Shown here: one piece after another, positions 22,600-33,660 of the stretch
How positions within the stretch are numbered: position 1 is the stretch's first letter
How the letters are laid out: each line of letters opens with the position of its first letter
Origin: Odiellus spinosus
Taxonomy: Eukaryota > Arthropoda > Arachnida > Opiliones > Phalangiidae
Assembly (NCBI GenBank): GCA_963920705.1
Contig: OY987227.1
Span: 7,105,102-7,169,101, forward strand
Length of the DNA: 64,000 nucleotides
Reading direction: 5' to 3'
Notes under the pieces: model-generated
The model's input: only the letters and a program-made list of their open reading frames with translations
The model's database searches: none
What the model was told of the DNA's origin: nothing
Position numbers and translations under genes: made by a program

Positions 22600-23281
22600 A
22601 TGCAATTTTTATTAAGTGATGGTTTTTATCGATTGCTTATCGTTTAAAAAATTTAAGAATAAATATTAAACTAGAAATAAATTTAAAACTTACCATCAAA
22701 ATAGGCTTAGCTGGATTCATGGAGATCACCTAAACTCTCGTATAAGGACTAAATCTTATACAGGGTTGCCACAGTTTTTTCAGATTGAAATTCCCGGACT
22801 TTTCCAGGTTTTTCCCTGACCTTTTCCAACGATTTTCCCTGACCGTTTCAGCTAATACTACCCAATTTTTAACCTTTTATTTTTTATAATACTTAAAAAT
22901 AAATATTTTCAATAACATGGTAATCCTGGCTTCTTGAAAGATCTTTAAATTCCCTGACTTTTTAAAATATCTTAAAATTCCATGACTTTTCCCTGACCTT
23001 TTTGGTTCATTTTCAAATTACCTGTTTTCCCTGACCTGTGGCAACCCTGTTATATGGGGAATGCGTGATCTCCATTATCAATGTCATTAGTCGATAGTCC
23101 TTATACGAGTAGTTCAGGATTTCTCCATGAATTCAGCTAAGCCTATTTTGATGGTAAGTTTTAAATTTATTTCTAGTTTAATATTTGTTTTGTAAACTTT
23201 TTATTGATGGATTAGGCCTATTTAAACGACAAAGAATCGATAAAAAAAATCACTTGTTGTTAGGTTGCATTCTCCCTTTAA
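22600..23281. mobile_element. Family A copy 6, interrupted by a CAGGGTTGCCAC element
   Basis: The right arm is complete (GGTAAGTTTTAAATTTATTT at 23153, end TTAGGTTGCATTCTCCCT plus TTAA). The left terminus is eroded. The core is split at CTTATA by the 22761-23049 element. Confidence 0.85.
22761..23049. mobile_element. CAGGGTTGCCAC element nested in family A copy 6
   Basis: The ends are CAGGGTTGCCACAG and CTGTGGCAACCCTG. TTATA lies on both sides (left TCTTATA, right TTATATG), a partial duplication. Shorter interior than the 20576 copy. Confidence 0.88.
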
Positions 23282-23556
23282 CAAAACTATCTACCAAAGA
23301 GAATTAAATTGCACCTCTAAGCGTAATACTCCATACCTATCGTATACGATATATTAGTGTAGAGGATTATACCGGGGTTTTAATGGTGACGTAATGAGAA
23401 TTTAAAAGACAGATGTTAAAAAGCACGCGACAATTTGTAGGGAGAGAATTTTCACTAAACTATTTTCGCTGCGAAAAAATTAATTTACGCGAGCGAAATT
23501 TATTTGCCACAAAGCGAGGCTTTTAATATTTGTTTTTTTTTAGTTTTTTCATTCTA
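23282..23556. other. No gene recognised
   Basis: Spacer between two TTAA elements. Confidence 0.4.
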
Positions 23557-24042
23557 TTAAAGGGAGAATGAAAGGGCGAAACAACCTATTTTTAATCGAT
23601 AATGAATGCGAAAATAATGAGAAAAACAATAATATAACTCACCAAAAATATTTCGTTATTTTATAATCAATTTCCAAAGTTCCGAAACTTGCAGATGCTA
23701 AGCCTTGGCTGCCTAGCTCGGCGAACTAGGCGAGCACGAGCCGTATTTTTTTTAATATTCCCCTCTGATCTAGTCGCCAATCACGAGCGAGTATGCGTAT
23801 TTTTAAAATACGCGTACTCGCTCGTGATTGGCTACAAGACCAGCCGCAAATATTAAAAAAAAATACCGGTCGTGCTAGCCTAGTTCACCGAGCTAGGCAG
23901 CCTAGACTTAGCATCGGAACTTTGGAAATTGATTATAAAATAACGAAATATTTTTGGTGAGTTATATTATTGTTTTTCTCATTATTTTAGCATTCTTAAT
24001 CGATTAAAAATAGGTTGTTTCGGCCTTTCAATCACCCTTTAA
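23557..24042. mobile_element. Near-perfect 480 bp palindromic TTAA element
   Basis: The whole element folds back on itself: arms of about 240 bp meet at GCGTATTTTTAAAATACGC near 23804. The ends are AGGGAGAATGAAAGGGCG and its inverse, with TTAA on each side. The arms share AATAATATAACTCACCAAAA, GGCTGCCTAGCTCGG and CCAATCACGAGCGAGTA with scattered substitutions. The ends resemble family A but the interior is different, so it is a separate subfamily. No ORF. Confidence 0.92.
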
Positions 24043-24360
24043 GTACTTTTACGAAAAAAACGGCGCGAAAACGACTTTGTTCACTCGTGTCAGAACGCGC
24101 GAGAATCACCTGTATGTTCTACACAATAGCGATATCAGGCGACCATATTGATAACATAATATTGCGGGGAATTTTTATTTTAAAAATTTCGAAAATAGCG
24201 ATTATAAAATATGTATTTTTACTATCTCTGTAATTTTGTTCTATGACATATGTATATATATTTTGAATCGTTTTTTAACGATCTTTCCGAAAATGCTACT
24301 CAATTTCAATTTGGAGTTCATTAAAAATCAATACCAGCCTCGCTTTAAGAAAATTGCAGA
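24039..24360 (+). repeat. Dispersed family E, copy 2 (uninterrupted)
   Basis: It starts TTAAGTACTTTTACG and contains GATTATAAAATATGTATTTT, TTCTATGACATATGTATATA and ACTCAATTTCAATTTGGAGT. It is the undisturbed counterpart of the copy split by the mariner element at 51782-54349. Confidence 0.82.
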
Positions 24361-25779
24361 GCCGATTGCGTGTCTACTTTAATAATCAGACTACAAACTC
24401 ATCCGGGTATAATCCTCCATGGTCTATCGTATTCGATACGAATATAATATAAAGGCATAGAGGAATATTCTAGGGTTTTACTAGGAGACAAAATATGATC
24501 TAACAATCTTCTGTGCCTAATGTATTTGTTTATTTACGAACTAAACTAATTTTCAAACGAAAAACACGATTCAGCTAGAAGCGCAAACATGTTTTGTATT
24601 CTAAAATAAAAAGAAACCATGCCAGCTAAAAAATAAACAAAAACTTGTAAACTTATTCCTGACAAGCTTGTCTTAAAAAAAACAGTTGATTTGACGTTTC
24701 TAAATTGGATTTCCTACTTGGCCAAACTTAAACCCACGCGTTTATCTAGTTAAGTATGCTGGAGTTAAAAACTGAGCTCTAGAAGTTACTGTTGATGTCA
24801 CTAAGCCTGAATTTATACAAAATGTAAGGGTTATTAACAACGACAGGAAGAAGCGTGTACAGAAAGCGAGAAAGAACATTTTTGGGGGCAAAACAAAGCC
24901 GTACGCAACAAATTTTAAGCCTTGGCAAAAATTTACGAAGAAACATAACTAGCTCCAAAAAATTTCAAGATATATGATAAATTTGAATTTTTCTTAAGCC
25001 CGGTTTTAAATGGATTTAAACTTTAATATCAAAAATTATTTAAAAGAACTATTTCAAATTACAGTTTAGAAAATTTCTATGTGAAAACGAAGAATTATGG
25101 AGATATTAATTTACAGCTTTAAAATAAGGATAAATACTTATATTAAAACCGGTTTTTTTAAGACGATTTAGATCCTTTTTAAGGTTGTAAAAATATAATT
25201 AGTTTCAACTTAAATCAACTTATCCCAAAACTGAACTAAAATCTGGTTTCAAACACAAAAAAAAAATATTTCTAGGAAGAATTTCAGAGACAAAAGAAAT
25301 AAGATAAACTTGCAAAGTGGTCTTATAAGAAAAACTGCTGGAAAACTTGTTGGAAAGACTAAAAGATATCAAAACATTTGCCAAAAAAAAAAATAAGAAA
25401 TGGGTAAAACTTAAAAAAGTGGTGGTGCTTTGTTCAGAGTCTTATCTTTCTAGCGAGAGAAACGAAGAGAGTGATATATAACCAGAAGATATCTCGCGAA
25501 AAAAATACCCTTTTAGCCATCACCCCCTTTCAAAAAAATTGCCCATTTCTTCGTAGGGTATCCCTTTCAAAAGTTAACCCCCTCTTCCCTCGGAGCAGCT
25601 ACAGTCAGAAACAAAAGAAAACTGCTAAGACAAAGCCGCGCCTAAAGGTTTCGGAAAGAAAAGTAAATTTGCTTTTTCAGTTTTACACAAAATTGAACCC
25701 TCTTCCCTCCAGAAAAAAAAAATATTCTTAAAGGAAGAAGGTCAGAAAATTATTATTGGTTCAAACAAGAATTGAAATG
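24361..25779. other. No gene recognised
   Basis: AT-rich DNA. An 86-codon plus ORF (25471-25731) is rich in lysine from A runs and is not supported. Confidence 0.4.
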
Positions 25780-25935
25780 CAGCGCGTTTTCAATCAAGAT
25801 TTTTCGGAGAAGCAATGAGATTTTGCGTCAAATCAAAGTCGAAGCTTAAAAATCAAGCTTTTAATCCAAGTTAAGTGGCTTCGAGTTACAGAAAAACGGA
25901 TATCTATGCCTAAATATTTCATATAAGTTTCTGTT
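25780..25935. repeat. Dispersed repeat, GCGTTTTCAATC family (copy 2)
   Basis: It holds GCGCGTTTTCAATCAAGATT, GAAGCTTAAAAATCAAGCTT, GGCTTCGAGTTACAGAAAAA and CGGATATCTATGCC in the order seen at 60416-60560. Confidence 0.6.
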
Positions 25936-27673
25936 TGAAAAACTAAAGCAGAATCAAATCTTGATTGAGATAAAAAAGTTACAAAATTTCATTGTAAAAT
26001 ATTTATCAATTTTATCACAATATCGTTTTCGAATGAAATTTGAATTTACAGAAAAGGGGAGTGGCTAATTACCTCAATGTGTGTAGCTTCCGCCGGAAAT
26101 ATAACTAGCTAACGAGTAAAGCTAGTGAATCAAGGCGCGCTAAGCCTATTTTAGTTTATATATTCCTAAAAATTATGATTTTAAACCGGAGAAAACTACG
26201 AGATTTTTGGAAACACCCTGGTGTTAGTTTCCTTTTAAAACAGTCTTCTTATAAATACGCCCTAAAAGGTAACTTTAAGACTTTGAACCCCGGTGATAAT
26301 TATAAATTTTGGAAATTAATTAGGTTTTACTCGTGACGCAAGTTTTCCCAGCGCAGCCATTTTGTTTTCAAACTATCTAAATAACAATACGAAGAGTTAA
26401 AAGCGTTGTAACCTTTGACCCGATTAGGTAAGTGTTGAAATAATTGGAACCAAAAACTGACAAATGTAAGGACAATATAGATTTTGAGTCTTATCTGTTT
26501 TTTCCCTTTATACAAGAGGACAAATGGTTTGTAGGAATATCAATCAAAAGTAGATCTAACGAGGCCGGCCTATCAATACGAAAGAAGCCGAGGCTTACCG
26601 AGTTTACTTTCTCGAGAGTTAGAAGAGTCGAGACTAGGGATTTAAAAGGATCAAACCGTCTTAGAAAAAAAGGATCAGAACTTTGGGGACCCGAACTTCC
26701 GATGCGAAAAAAAAAAGAAATCCACAATACAGGGGAGAAAAAAATAAGATCCCAACAGAGGTAGAAAAGGATTTTCAAAAAGAGATAGCGACAGGTCAAT
26801 AATCCTATTGAATCTTTCCAGTTACAAATGAGTCCCAAAATCAGCGCGATACGAAGATGGGTTCCCTTAGAAACATTCGCGGTTGGTTGCAGAAGTTCTA
26901 AAATGAACATTGACTAGCAATAACTCAAGGAACAAAAGAATTCATTTTTATACTCGGCTAATTTATAATTAAATAATTTGATTAACGAGTTAAACAAGGA
27001 TAATTCTAACCTTATCATTTCCTGGCGTATAAACTCTAGAAATCATATGGTTAAAGGGAAGTTGAAGATGAAAATGATGATTTTTTTAAAAGATTCTTCT
27101 TCTAAAAATAAGAAAACATGACCAAGTTTCTTTAGACTTGGCCACTTGTGTCAAAATGTTTTATTGAGATTGTCGATAATAATTAAATTGAAGTAACCCG
27201 AATTCAACAACTGTGGAGCAAATTTAAATTGACTTTTGACCATTTTTCAATTCTTGAAGATGAAATTCACGTAATTGGCGCGAAATTAATTTTATTAGGC
27301 CTCGAACTGAGTTCCAGCAGTTACGTATCTAATTTATGATTGTATCTAGGGCTTTGAACGCGGGGTTAATCATTTTAACACTGTCAAAGGCAGGGATTTT
27401 CAGGAGAGTCGGAAGTTATTTTTAAGTTGGTAAAGGCCGAATTATTCGGGGATGAGTTACGCCAGGCCTGAGATGGTGGAGGGAGCTTGAGCCCCTGGGG
27501 ATTTTAAAGATTAAGTACTCTTAATCGCTTAAGTACAGCCTCTACACCGAGTTACTTTGAATAGTGTGTAAAATTTACGAAATGGTGTATTCTACCCTAA
27601 ATTTCATGGAATGTGGTAAATTGTAATTAAAATCATAAATATTAAACATAGTGGCCACGGAATTATTTAACTA
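25936..27673. other. No supported gene
   Basis: Two overlapping ORFs on opposite strands (26444-26764 and 26491-26910) have no recognisable domain or splice context. The rest is unique-looking. Confidence 0.35.
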
Positions 27674-27754
27674 GTAATTTTTTTAGAGAGTGATTACGAT
27701 ACGGATACTTCCACGAAGTATCCGTATCGTAATCACTCTCTAAAAAATTTACTA
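27674..27754. repeat. Near-perfect hairpin, ~38 bp arms with 3 bp loop
   Basis: TAGAGAGTGATTACGATACG continuing to GATACTTC is followed by loop CAC and the exact inverse starting GAAGTATCCGTATCG; the outer ACTAGTAA / TTTACTAGT also pair. It does not match the other families here. Confidence 0.93.
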
Positions 27755-28298
27755 GTTGTAATTAAAAATAGCCCCGTTTCTTTAGTTCGTGACTGTACTG
27801 CTTTCAAAAAAAGCGTTTAATATTATTTATGGATGACCCACGACCGTCCCATCATCTTTTAATAGGATTCATTTTCCCACGGGGCGTATCACGACCTTTT
27901 CCACGTTTTTTTTTTTTTTTTCTTCCCTGATATTTTTTTTAGTCGGGAATGATCTTGAATATGGCGTCATTCCAGCTGCTAAACTCAAGAGTAGTCTCTA
28001 ACTCCCCTTTTCCAGCCTCATATACGCCAAGCAGTAAGTATATTGAGAAGATTCAGAGATTCCCAATTTCTTTATACCACAATCCATCCCACATCATCTC
28101 CCTAACCAATCTTCTTTCTACGGAATGGGGAGAAGGAGGGGGTTACACCCTCTCTGAAATATAAAATCCCTAGGGCAAAAATTCACGCCAAGGATGACTG
28201 AAATAAGTTTTCAAAATATATATCATTTTTTTTCTTCTAAATTCAGGTATTTTTAAAGGGATACTCAAAATTTTCAAACAAATAGTGGAAAACCATTG
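27755..28298. other. No supported gene; poly-T
   Basis: Poly-T at about 27907-27921. A 71-codon ORF (27949-28164) has no recognisable features. Confidence 0.4.
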
Positions 28299-29275
28299 CA
28301 GGGTTCGTACAAAATTATAATTTCCCTGAGTTTTCCAGGTTTTCCCTGATCATTTCTAAATAATTTCCCTGACTTTTCCAGGTTTTCCCTGACCATTTCT
28401 AAATAATCTGACTTTTCCAGGTTTTTCCTGACCATTTCTAAATACTCCCCTGACTTTTCCAGTTTTCCCTGACCATTTCTAAATAATTTCCTCGATTTTT
28501 ACAGGTTTTACCTGACCTTTTCTAAATAATTTTCCTGCCTTTTCCAGGTTTCCCCTGACCATTTCTAAATAATTTCCCTGACCTTTGCAGGTTTTCCCTG
28601 ACCATTTCTAAATAATTTCCCTGACCTTTGCAGGTTTTCCCTGACCATTTCTAAATAATTTCCCTGACCTTTGCAGGTTTCCCCTGACCATTTCTAAATA
28701 ATTTCCCTGACCTTTGCAGGTTTTCCCTGACCATTTCTAAATAATTTCCCTGACTTTTCTAGGTTTCCCTGATCATTTCTAAATTTACCTGACTTTTCCA
28801 GGTTTCCCTGATCATTTCTAAATAATTTCCCTGATCATTTCTAAATAATTTCCCTGATCATTTCTAAATAATTTCCCTGATCATTTCTAAATAATTTCCC
28901 TGACCATTTCTAAATAATTTCCCTGACCATTTCTAAATAATTTCCCTGACCATTTCTAAATAATTTCCCTGACCATTTCTAAATAATTTCCCTGACTTTT
29001 CTAGGTTCCCCTGATCATTTCTAAATTTACCTGACTTTTCCAGGTTTTTCCTGACCATTTCTAAATACTCCCCCTGACTTTTCCAGTTTTCCCTGACCAT
29101 TTCTAAATAATTTCCCCGATTTTTACAGGTTTTACCTGATCATTTCTAAATAATTTCCCTGACTTTTCCAGGTTTTCCCTGTCTATTCTAAATAATTTCC
29201 CCTGTCTATTCTAAATAATTTCCCTAAGTTTTCCAGGTTTCCCCTAACCATTTCTAAATATTTTCCCTGACCAAC
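28299..29275. repeat. CAGGGTTCGTAC element expanded as a 22/43 bp tandem array
   Basis: It opens CAGGGTTCGTACAAA and then repeats TTTCCCTGACCATTTCTAAA (22 bp core) alternating with CTTTTCCAGGTTTTCCCTGA units (43-44 bp together). Around 28800-28990 the 22 bp core alone is iterated about eight times. The closing terminal repeat is not clear. Confidence 0.92.
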
Positions 29276-31712
29276 TTTCATATTTTACATTTATTTATTG
29301 TTACGAGCGAGCTCTTGGCAATTCCCACATTTTATTTGTCATAATTAACTATCTCTTCATTAAATTCTACCCCACCCCTCCAACGATCAGTTTCCTTCTA
29401 GTATTATAAGCTTAATCAAAATTACAAACTACAATGGTTGCGTCCCTGTAAAAGATTCTATACCCATTTTATAAACGAAATCTGCCCATATTATCAAATT
29501 TTGAATCAAATAATAAATATATTTTCAACTTAAAGGAATGCATTTCCATCTCCACTTTAGATAGATTGTTCACGGTTTCAATTTGCAAAAGAGCCCCTTT
29601 AGAAAAGACCTAGTCATAGCGAAAACTTTAGATATTTGAAGAAACTAGAGATAAAGGAATTTCAGGAATTTCTCTTCTTCCACGGGAGTTTTTAGGGCTC
29701 GAAGAAAAACCAACAAAGGGCGTCAAAGTCGCTTTACATTCGTTGCCCGGCCCGAAAATTACAACGTTCTTTTAAAAAATAAATTTAAAAATAAAGTTTA
29801 TCTCCCATATTAAGGCCCCCTGAAGTAAATATGATTTAAAAGTAAGTTTCAAAGGTCCCTTTTAGTCGCCCCTGCTTTTCTCAAAAGCATACGTTGCGAA
29901 GTTTCCAGCAAAAGGGAGGGAATACTGAATTTAATTAACCAAATATAACGTTTAAAACTATAACACAACTAGGCCCAAATATCCTTGAAATTATTATTAT
30001 TATATGTAAAAACAGGTTTTCACTGCTGGGTCAAATGTGGAGAGTTATTTTTTTGTTTTAAGAACCCAGATACTACAGTTAACTCGCCAAGTGAATGCAA
30101 AAATAAGGTATCTGCAGTTTTAATTAAAACTTAATTTAAATACAGTGTGGATTTAAATTTAAATGTGTATATGATATATCAAATTAATAATATTTAATAC
30201 GTGTTTTAATTTCAAATTAATGTAAAAATGAGAATTTAAAATGAATTTAAAATTTGCAGATGAAAATTAATTTAGGAATTTTAAATTTAAGCTTCCTAAA
30301 AAATTAATCTAAAATTTAGACAGTAAATTTAAATTTAATTAAAAATTAAATCTAATATTTACAGAACTAAATTTAAATATTTCGTAAAATATTATAATCT
30401 AAAACGCAAGATTTTAAATTAATCTTGAAAATTAATCTAAAATTTCCATCTAAAAGATATTAAATTTAAATATTTGGAAAATTTAATCTAAAATTAAGAT
30501 GTTTCTAAATTCATTTTTATTAATTTTGAAACTAATTGAATAATTGGCAACCTCTTGACCTCAATTGACCTGACCACAAAGCTACCCTACACTTTGAGAC
30601 ATTAAGGTCTAATGGATTGCCATAATTATCATCATTTAAAACCAATTTATTTTATTACTTTAATTTGAAATTAAAACCATTACTCAATTATGTCTTTAAA
30701 AATAAATAAAACCATGTAAAAACTGAGATAAATTATTTTAGCTTTCAAGTGACGATTTTTTTTTAATTTTTTATGAACCCTGGAATTTCCACTTACGCGA
30801 CAAAAAGACATTTTATAAGGGAAATCTAGTAATCTAGGAAAATAAAAAAATACCAGCTAATTAACATTTCGACCTTGATGTAAAAAAAATAATAGTAGGG
30901 GAAAGAAAATGCGATAAAAATCGTGGCAAAAATGGGGTAAAACATGGGAGTAATATGAGGGTTGATTTTCCGTGTCATTTTAAAGGTTTTTTAATGAGGG
31001 CCGAATATGACGATCACGAAAAACAAAATTTTAACATCCCCACTTATAGATTACTCTGTTACTCAAATGTTAAATTTACGCCATCCTAAAAACACTTTTA
31101 AGAAATAAAATAACAATGTTCATGCAAAATCTGATAGCCATCATGCGATAACATCGTGACCACGTATCAACACCCATTTCAAAACTTAAAGAATCGCTCT
31201 CCTGGGCTTAATTATCGTTTTAATTTCAACTTTCCCCCCTAACTTAACTAACCCATTGACCCACACACAATGGGGCCGAAATTTCTACATTATCACGAAA
31301 TTTCGCAAACTATTTGAAGAGAAAATGTGACAAATTTGAATATTTTCGGTTAAATATGGGTCACGTGGGGTCGAGTTGATGTTAGGGGCTGGGGGAATGA
31401 GACCAGAGACCTCAAAATCGTACCAAAAACAACAAAGTTATGGGTTGTCAATTCGCCGCGTTCTCGTTTTTGGACCTATTTTTGGAAAAAATGGTCTAAT
31501 TCCGAAGGTTTTAATCTCTATCTAACCCTAAATTAGATTTTTTTCTAAATTAAAATCTAATCTACGAGAGGCGTTGTTTTTACGGAAGTACGGGAGGGGT
31601 TTAGTCACATTATACTCTTCGCGACTTCTAATCTATTTAGCCGAGGCTTAGATGGTGATATTTGTTTTAAAACTAGGCGTAAAAAGTGGTAGACGAGAAT
31701 GAATGGTAAGAC
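29276..31712. other. Possible intron DNA of the Src-type gene; no exon recognised
   Basis: This lies 3' of the SH3 exon on the minus strand and would be intron if the gene continues. About 30100-30530 is an ATTTAAATTTAA-rich stretch of very low complexity. No exon encoding the SH2 or kinase domain was recognised, though short exons could be missed by eye. Confidence 0.45.
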
Positions 31713-31714
31713 TT

Positions 31715-31716
31715 AC
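31715..31716 (-). promoter_or_regulatory. 5' splice donor of the SH3 exon
   Basis: On the minus strand the reading frame runs GAAGCCGAACC then GTAAGTCTTACC. The exon closes two bases into a proline codon, at the point where the Src42A protein family stays conserved (IEAEP), so this donor is well supported. Confidence 0.85.
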
Positions 31717-32150
31717 GGTTCGGCTTCGATAGATTTAAGCTTGGCAACGTAATTAGAAGGAATGTAGCCCTCGTGCTTGGTAGCTTTGGACTTGGCAAAC
31801 CACCAGTCTCCTTGAGTGTCGTTTATAATTTCCAAGTGTTCTCCTTTCTTGAACGAGAGGTCCTCGTCGGTCCGGGCGTCGTAATCGTACAACGCGACGA
31901 ATATTTTGGCCGATCCACTACCCGAATTTTCAGCGTCGATAGGAACGGGCGGTAAACTGGGTCCGTTTCGCGTTGATAAATCGGCGACGTTGTGCCTGAT
32001 GGAAGTTTCGTGACTTTGAAGCGCTAAGCCTAATCCGACGTGCGGTTGAGAGATGACCGCGGGTCCGATCGGATTCTCGATCCTTTCCACCGGTCCATTT
32101 CCTTCGTTTTTGGTCGTTCGAGTCGCCGAACGACTGAAACAATTACCCAT
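31717..32150 (-). CDS. Src42A: Src42A-type tyrosine kinase, first coding exon (N-terminus and SH3 domain)
   Basis: Src-family kinases are membrane-anchored cytoplasmic tyrosine kinases acting in epithelial, adhesion and receptor signalling. The exon encodes 144 residues plus two bases. It starts at ATG 32148-32150 (context CACGATGGG, purine at -3). An in-frame upstream ATG at 32358 would add 70 residues but would hide the MGNC start, so it was rejected. Residue G2 is the expected myristoylation site and C4 a likely palmitoylation site. Residues 9-80 are a variable linker. Residues about 82-140 are a full SH3 domain: [15 protein letters not shown] (86-100), the WW pair at 116-117, and PSNYV (131-135). 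The LKSIEAEP end is typical of the Src42A branch rather than Src64. SH2 and kinase exons are not seen, so the gene should extend to lower coordinates and perhaps out of the window. Orthology is from remembered family features. Confidence 0.93.
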
Positions 32151-32410
32151 CGTGAACCGAGGGTTAATACTACATCGGTATTTAAACGGAAAATGTGGAA
32201 AAACCCGCCCGAAATTTGATTTAACGTCGACGTAAAAACCGCCGCGATAACGCGAACCTCCGGCGTACGATACCGTAAACCCGACTGAAAGAGCCGTTGT
32301 CAGGCGACGAAGCCAAAAACCAAAGCTTCCTGGGATCTTCTTCCGCGCCCCTAAACCCAATCACTCGTAAAGTACCGAACTAAGCCTAATTTCGAAACAG
32401 CGTCACTCCG
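32151..32410 (-). promoter_or_regulatory. Probable 5' UTR/promoter side of the Src42A-type exon
   Basis: This CpG-bearing stretch immediately upstream of the MGNC start is more GC-rich than its surroundings. The frame stays open upstream to 32360, but the translation does not look like a protein. No TATA box or clear 3' splice site could be fixed. Confidence 0.4.
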
Positions 32411-32952
32411 CCGTGAAAATTAGTTCCATAATCTTTACCTAAATTTAACGACTTATCTTCGTTGCTTCTTTGATTTTAAAACACCTATCAATAAATAAGA
32501 TACAATTCATATAAAATTAAGTATAAATTCATTTAAAAACGACTGAAATCAAAAATAAACATACCTAATAAGACTTCGTACTTAATACATTTAAGAAGTA
32601 TGGTGTCGGCCTCTATCGACGAAAATTTGTACCATCGGAGTGGTGATATTTATTTATTTCACAGAGTCCTTAGCGCCATCTAGAATTAAAATTGAAAACT
32701 AAATAGGATTAATAAAGTATGGATTAGAATTTAACTCGTATAATTGATATTAAGCGTGGTTTATTTTAATTTTGCACAAAATAACCAATTAATTTTATCT
32801 TTTAAATCTAAAATCATAAATACCACGTTAGATGGTAGAGGAAAATTTCAATTTCACAAAAAAATGCCGCGAATTTTCAAAAAACAAATAAATTAAAAAA
32901 TATATTATTTTTAAGCCTTTAGTCATTTTATTTATTTTTTAGCCTTAATTAG
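32411..32952. other. No gene recognised
   Basis: AT-rich spacer upstream of the Src-type exon. Confidence 0.4.
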
Positions 32953-33660
32953 GGTTTATAAGGTATGTACCCATTTCGCCCAAAATATTACGCCCAAAAT
33001 GATCTATTCCCATTTCGCCCAAGGCATTTTTTGCCCAAAATTATCTATTCCCATTTCGCCCAATCCTACTTTGCCCAATCGCTTTATCATTTGGCCCTAA
33101 ATTATCTCTTCCCATTTTGCCCAAACTAAAAATTCCTTTTCTCAATTCGCCCAATCCCAATTTGCCCAATCGTTTTATCAGTTAGCCTAGAATTATCTAT
33201 TCCCATTTCGCCCAACCCAAAAATTTCTCTTCCCTTTTCGCCTAAAACGATTAAAGCTTAAATCTTTTAAAATTTAAAGTCTTAGTAGGCCAAAAAAGTG
33301 ACTTTTATTTAATTTAATTTAGGTTAGGTTAGGTTAGGTTGGGGGGAAAAAAGTGGAAAAATGTGACTTGGGCAAAATGAGATTGGTCCAAATCACAATT
33401 GGGCGAAACGAGATTGGGCGAGAAGACATTGGGCCAAATGGGAATTGGGCCAAATGGGAATTGGGCCAACGGGAATTGAGCGAAAAGAAATTGGGCGAAA
33501 AGAAATTGGGCCAAATGGGATTTGGGCGAAAAGAAATTGGGCGAAATGGGAATTGGGCGAAATGAAATTGTGCGAAAAGAAACTGGGCGAAATGGGAATT
33601 GGGCGAAATGAAATTGGGCGAAAATAAATTGGGCGAAATGGGGGTAGACCGTTTATAAAC
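32953..33660. mobile_element. ~700 bp inverted-repeat element built from TTTCGCCCAA units
   Basis: The left half repeats CCCATTTCGCCCAA; the right half repeats the complement TTGGGCGAAATGGG. The outer ends GTTTATAAGGTATGTACCC and GGGGTAGACCGTTTATAAAC are inverted copies. The overlapping ORFs at 33329-33672 (NWAKWELG / AQFLFAQF repeats) are produced by the repeats and are open in several frames on both strands. Confidence 0.82.
33319..33343. repeat. Short interstitial TTAGG run
   Basis: Four perfect TTAGG units are followed by TTGGG, at the centre of the 32953-33660 inverted repeat. TTAGG is the usual arthropod telomere unit; four copies could also be chance. Confidence 0.75.

Noticed and set aside
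26444-26910. 106- and 139-codon ORFs on opposite strands
   Set aside because: They overlap each other, show no domain, and have no splice or repeat support.
32151-32360. 70-residue N-terminal extension of the Src-type exon from the upstream ATG
   Set aside because: It would bury the MGNC myristoylation start, and the extension has no family similarity; the downstream ATG has a better context.
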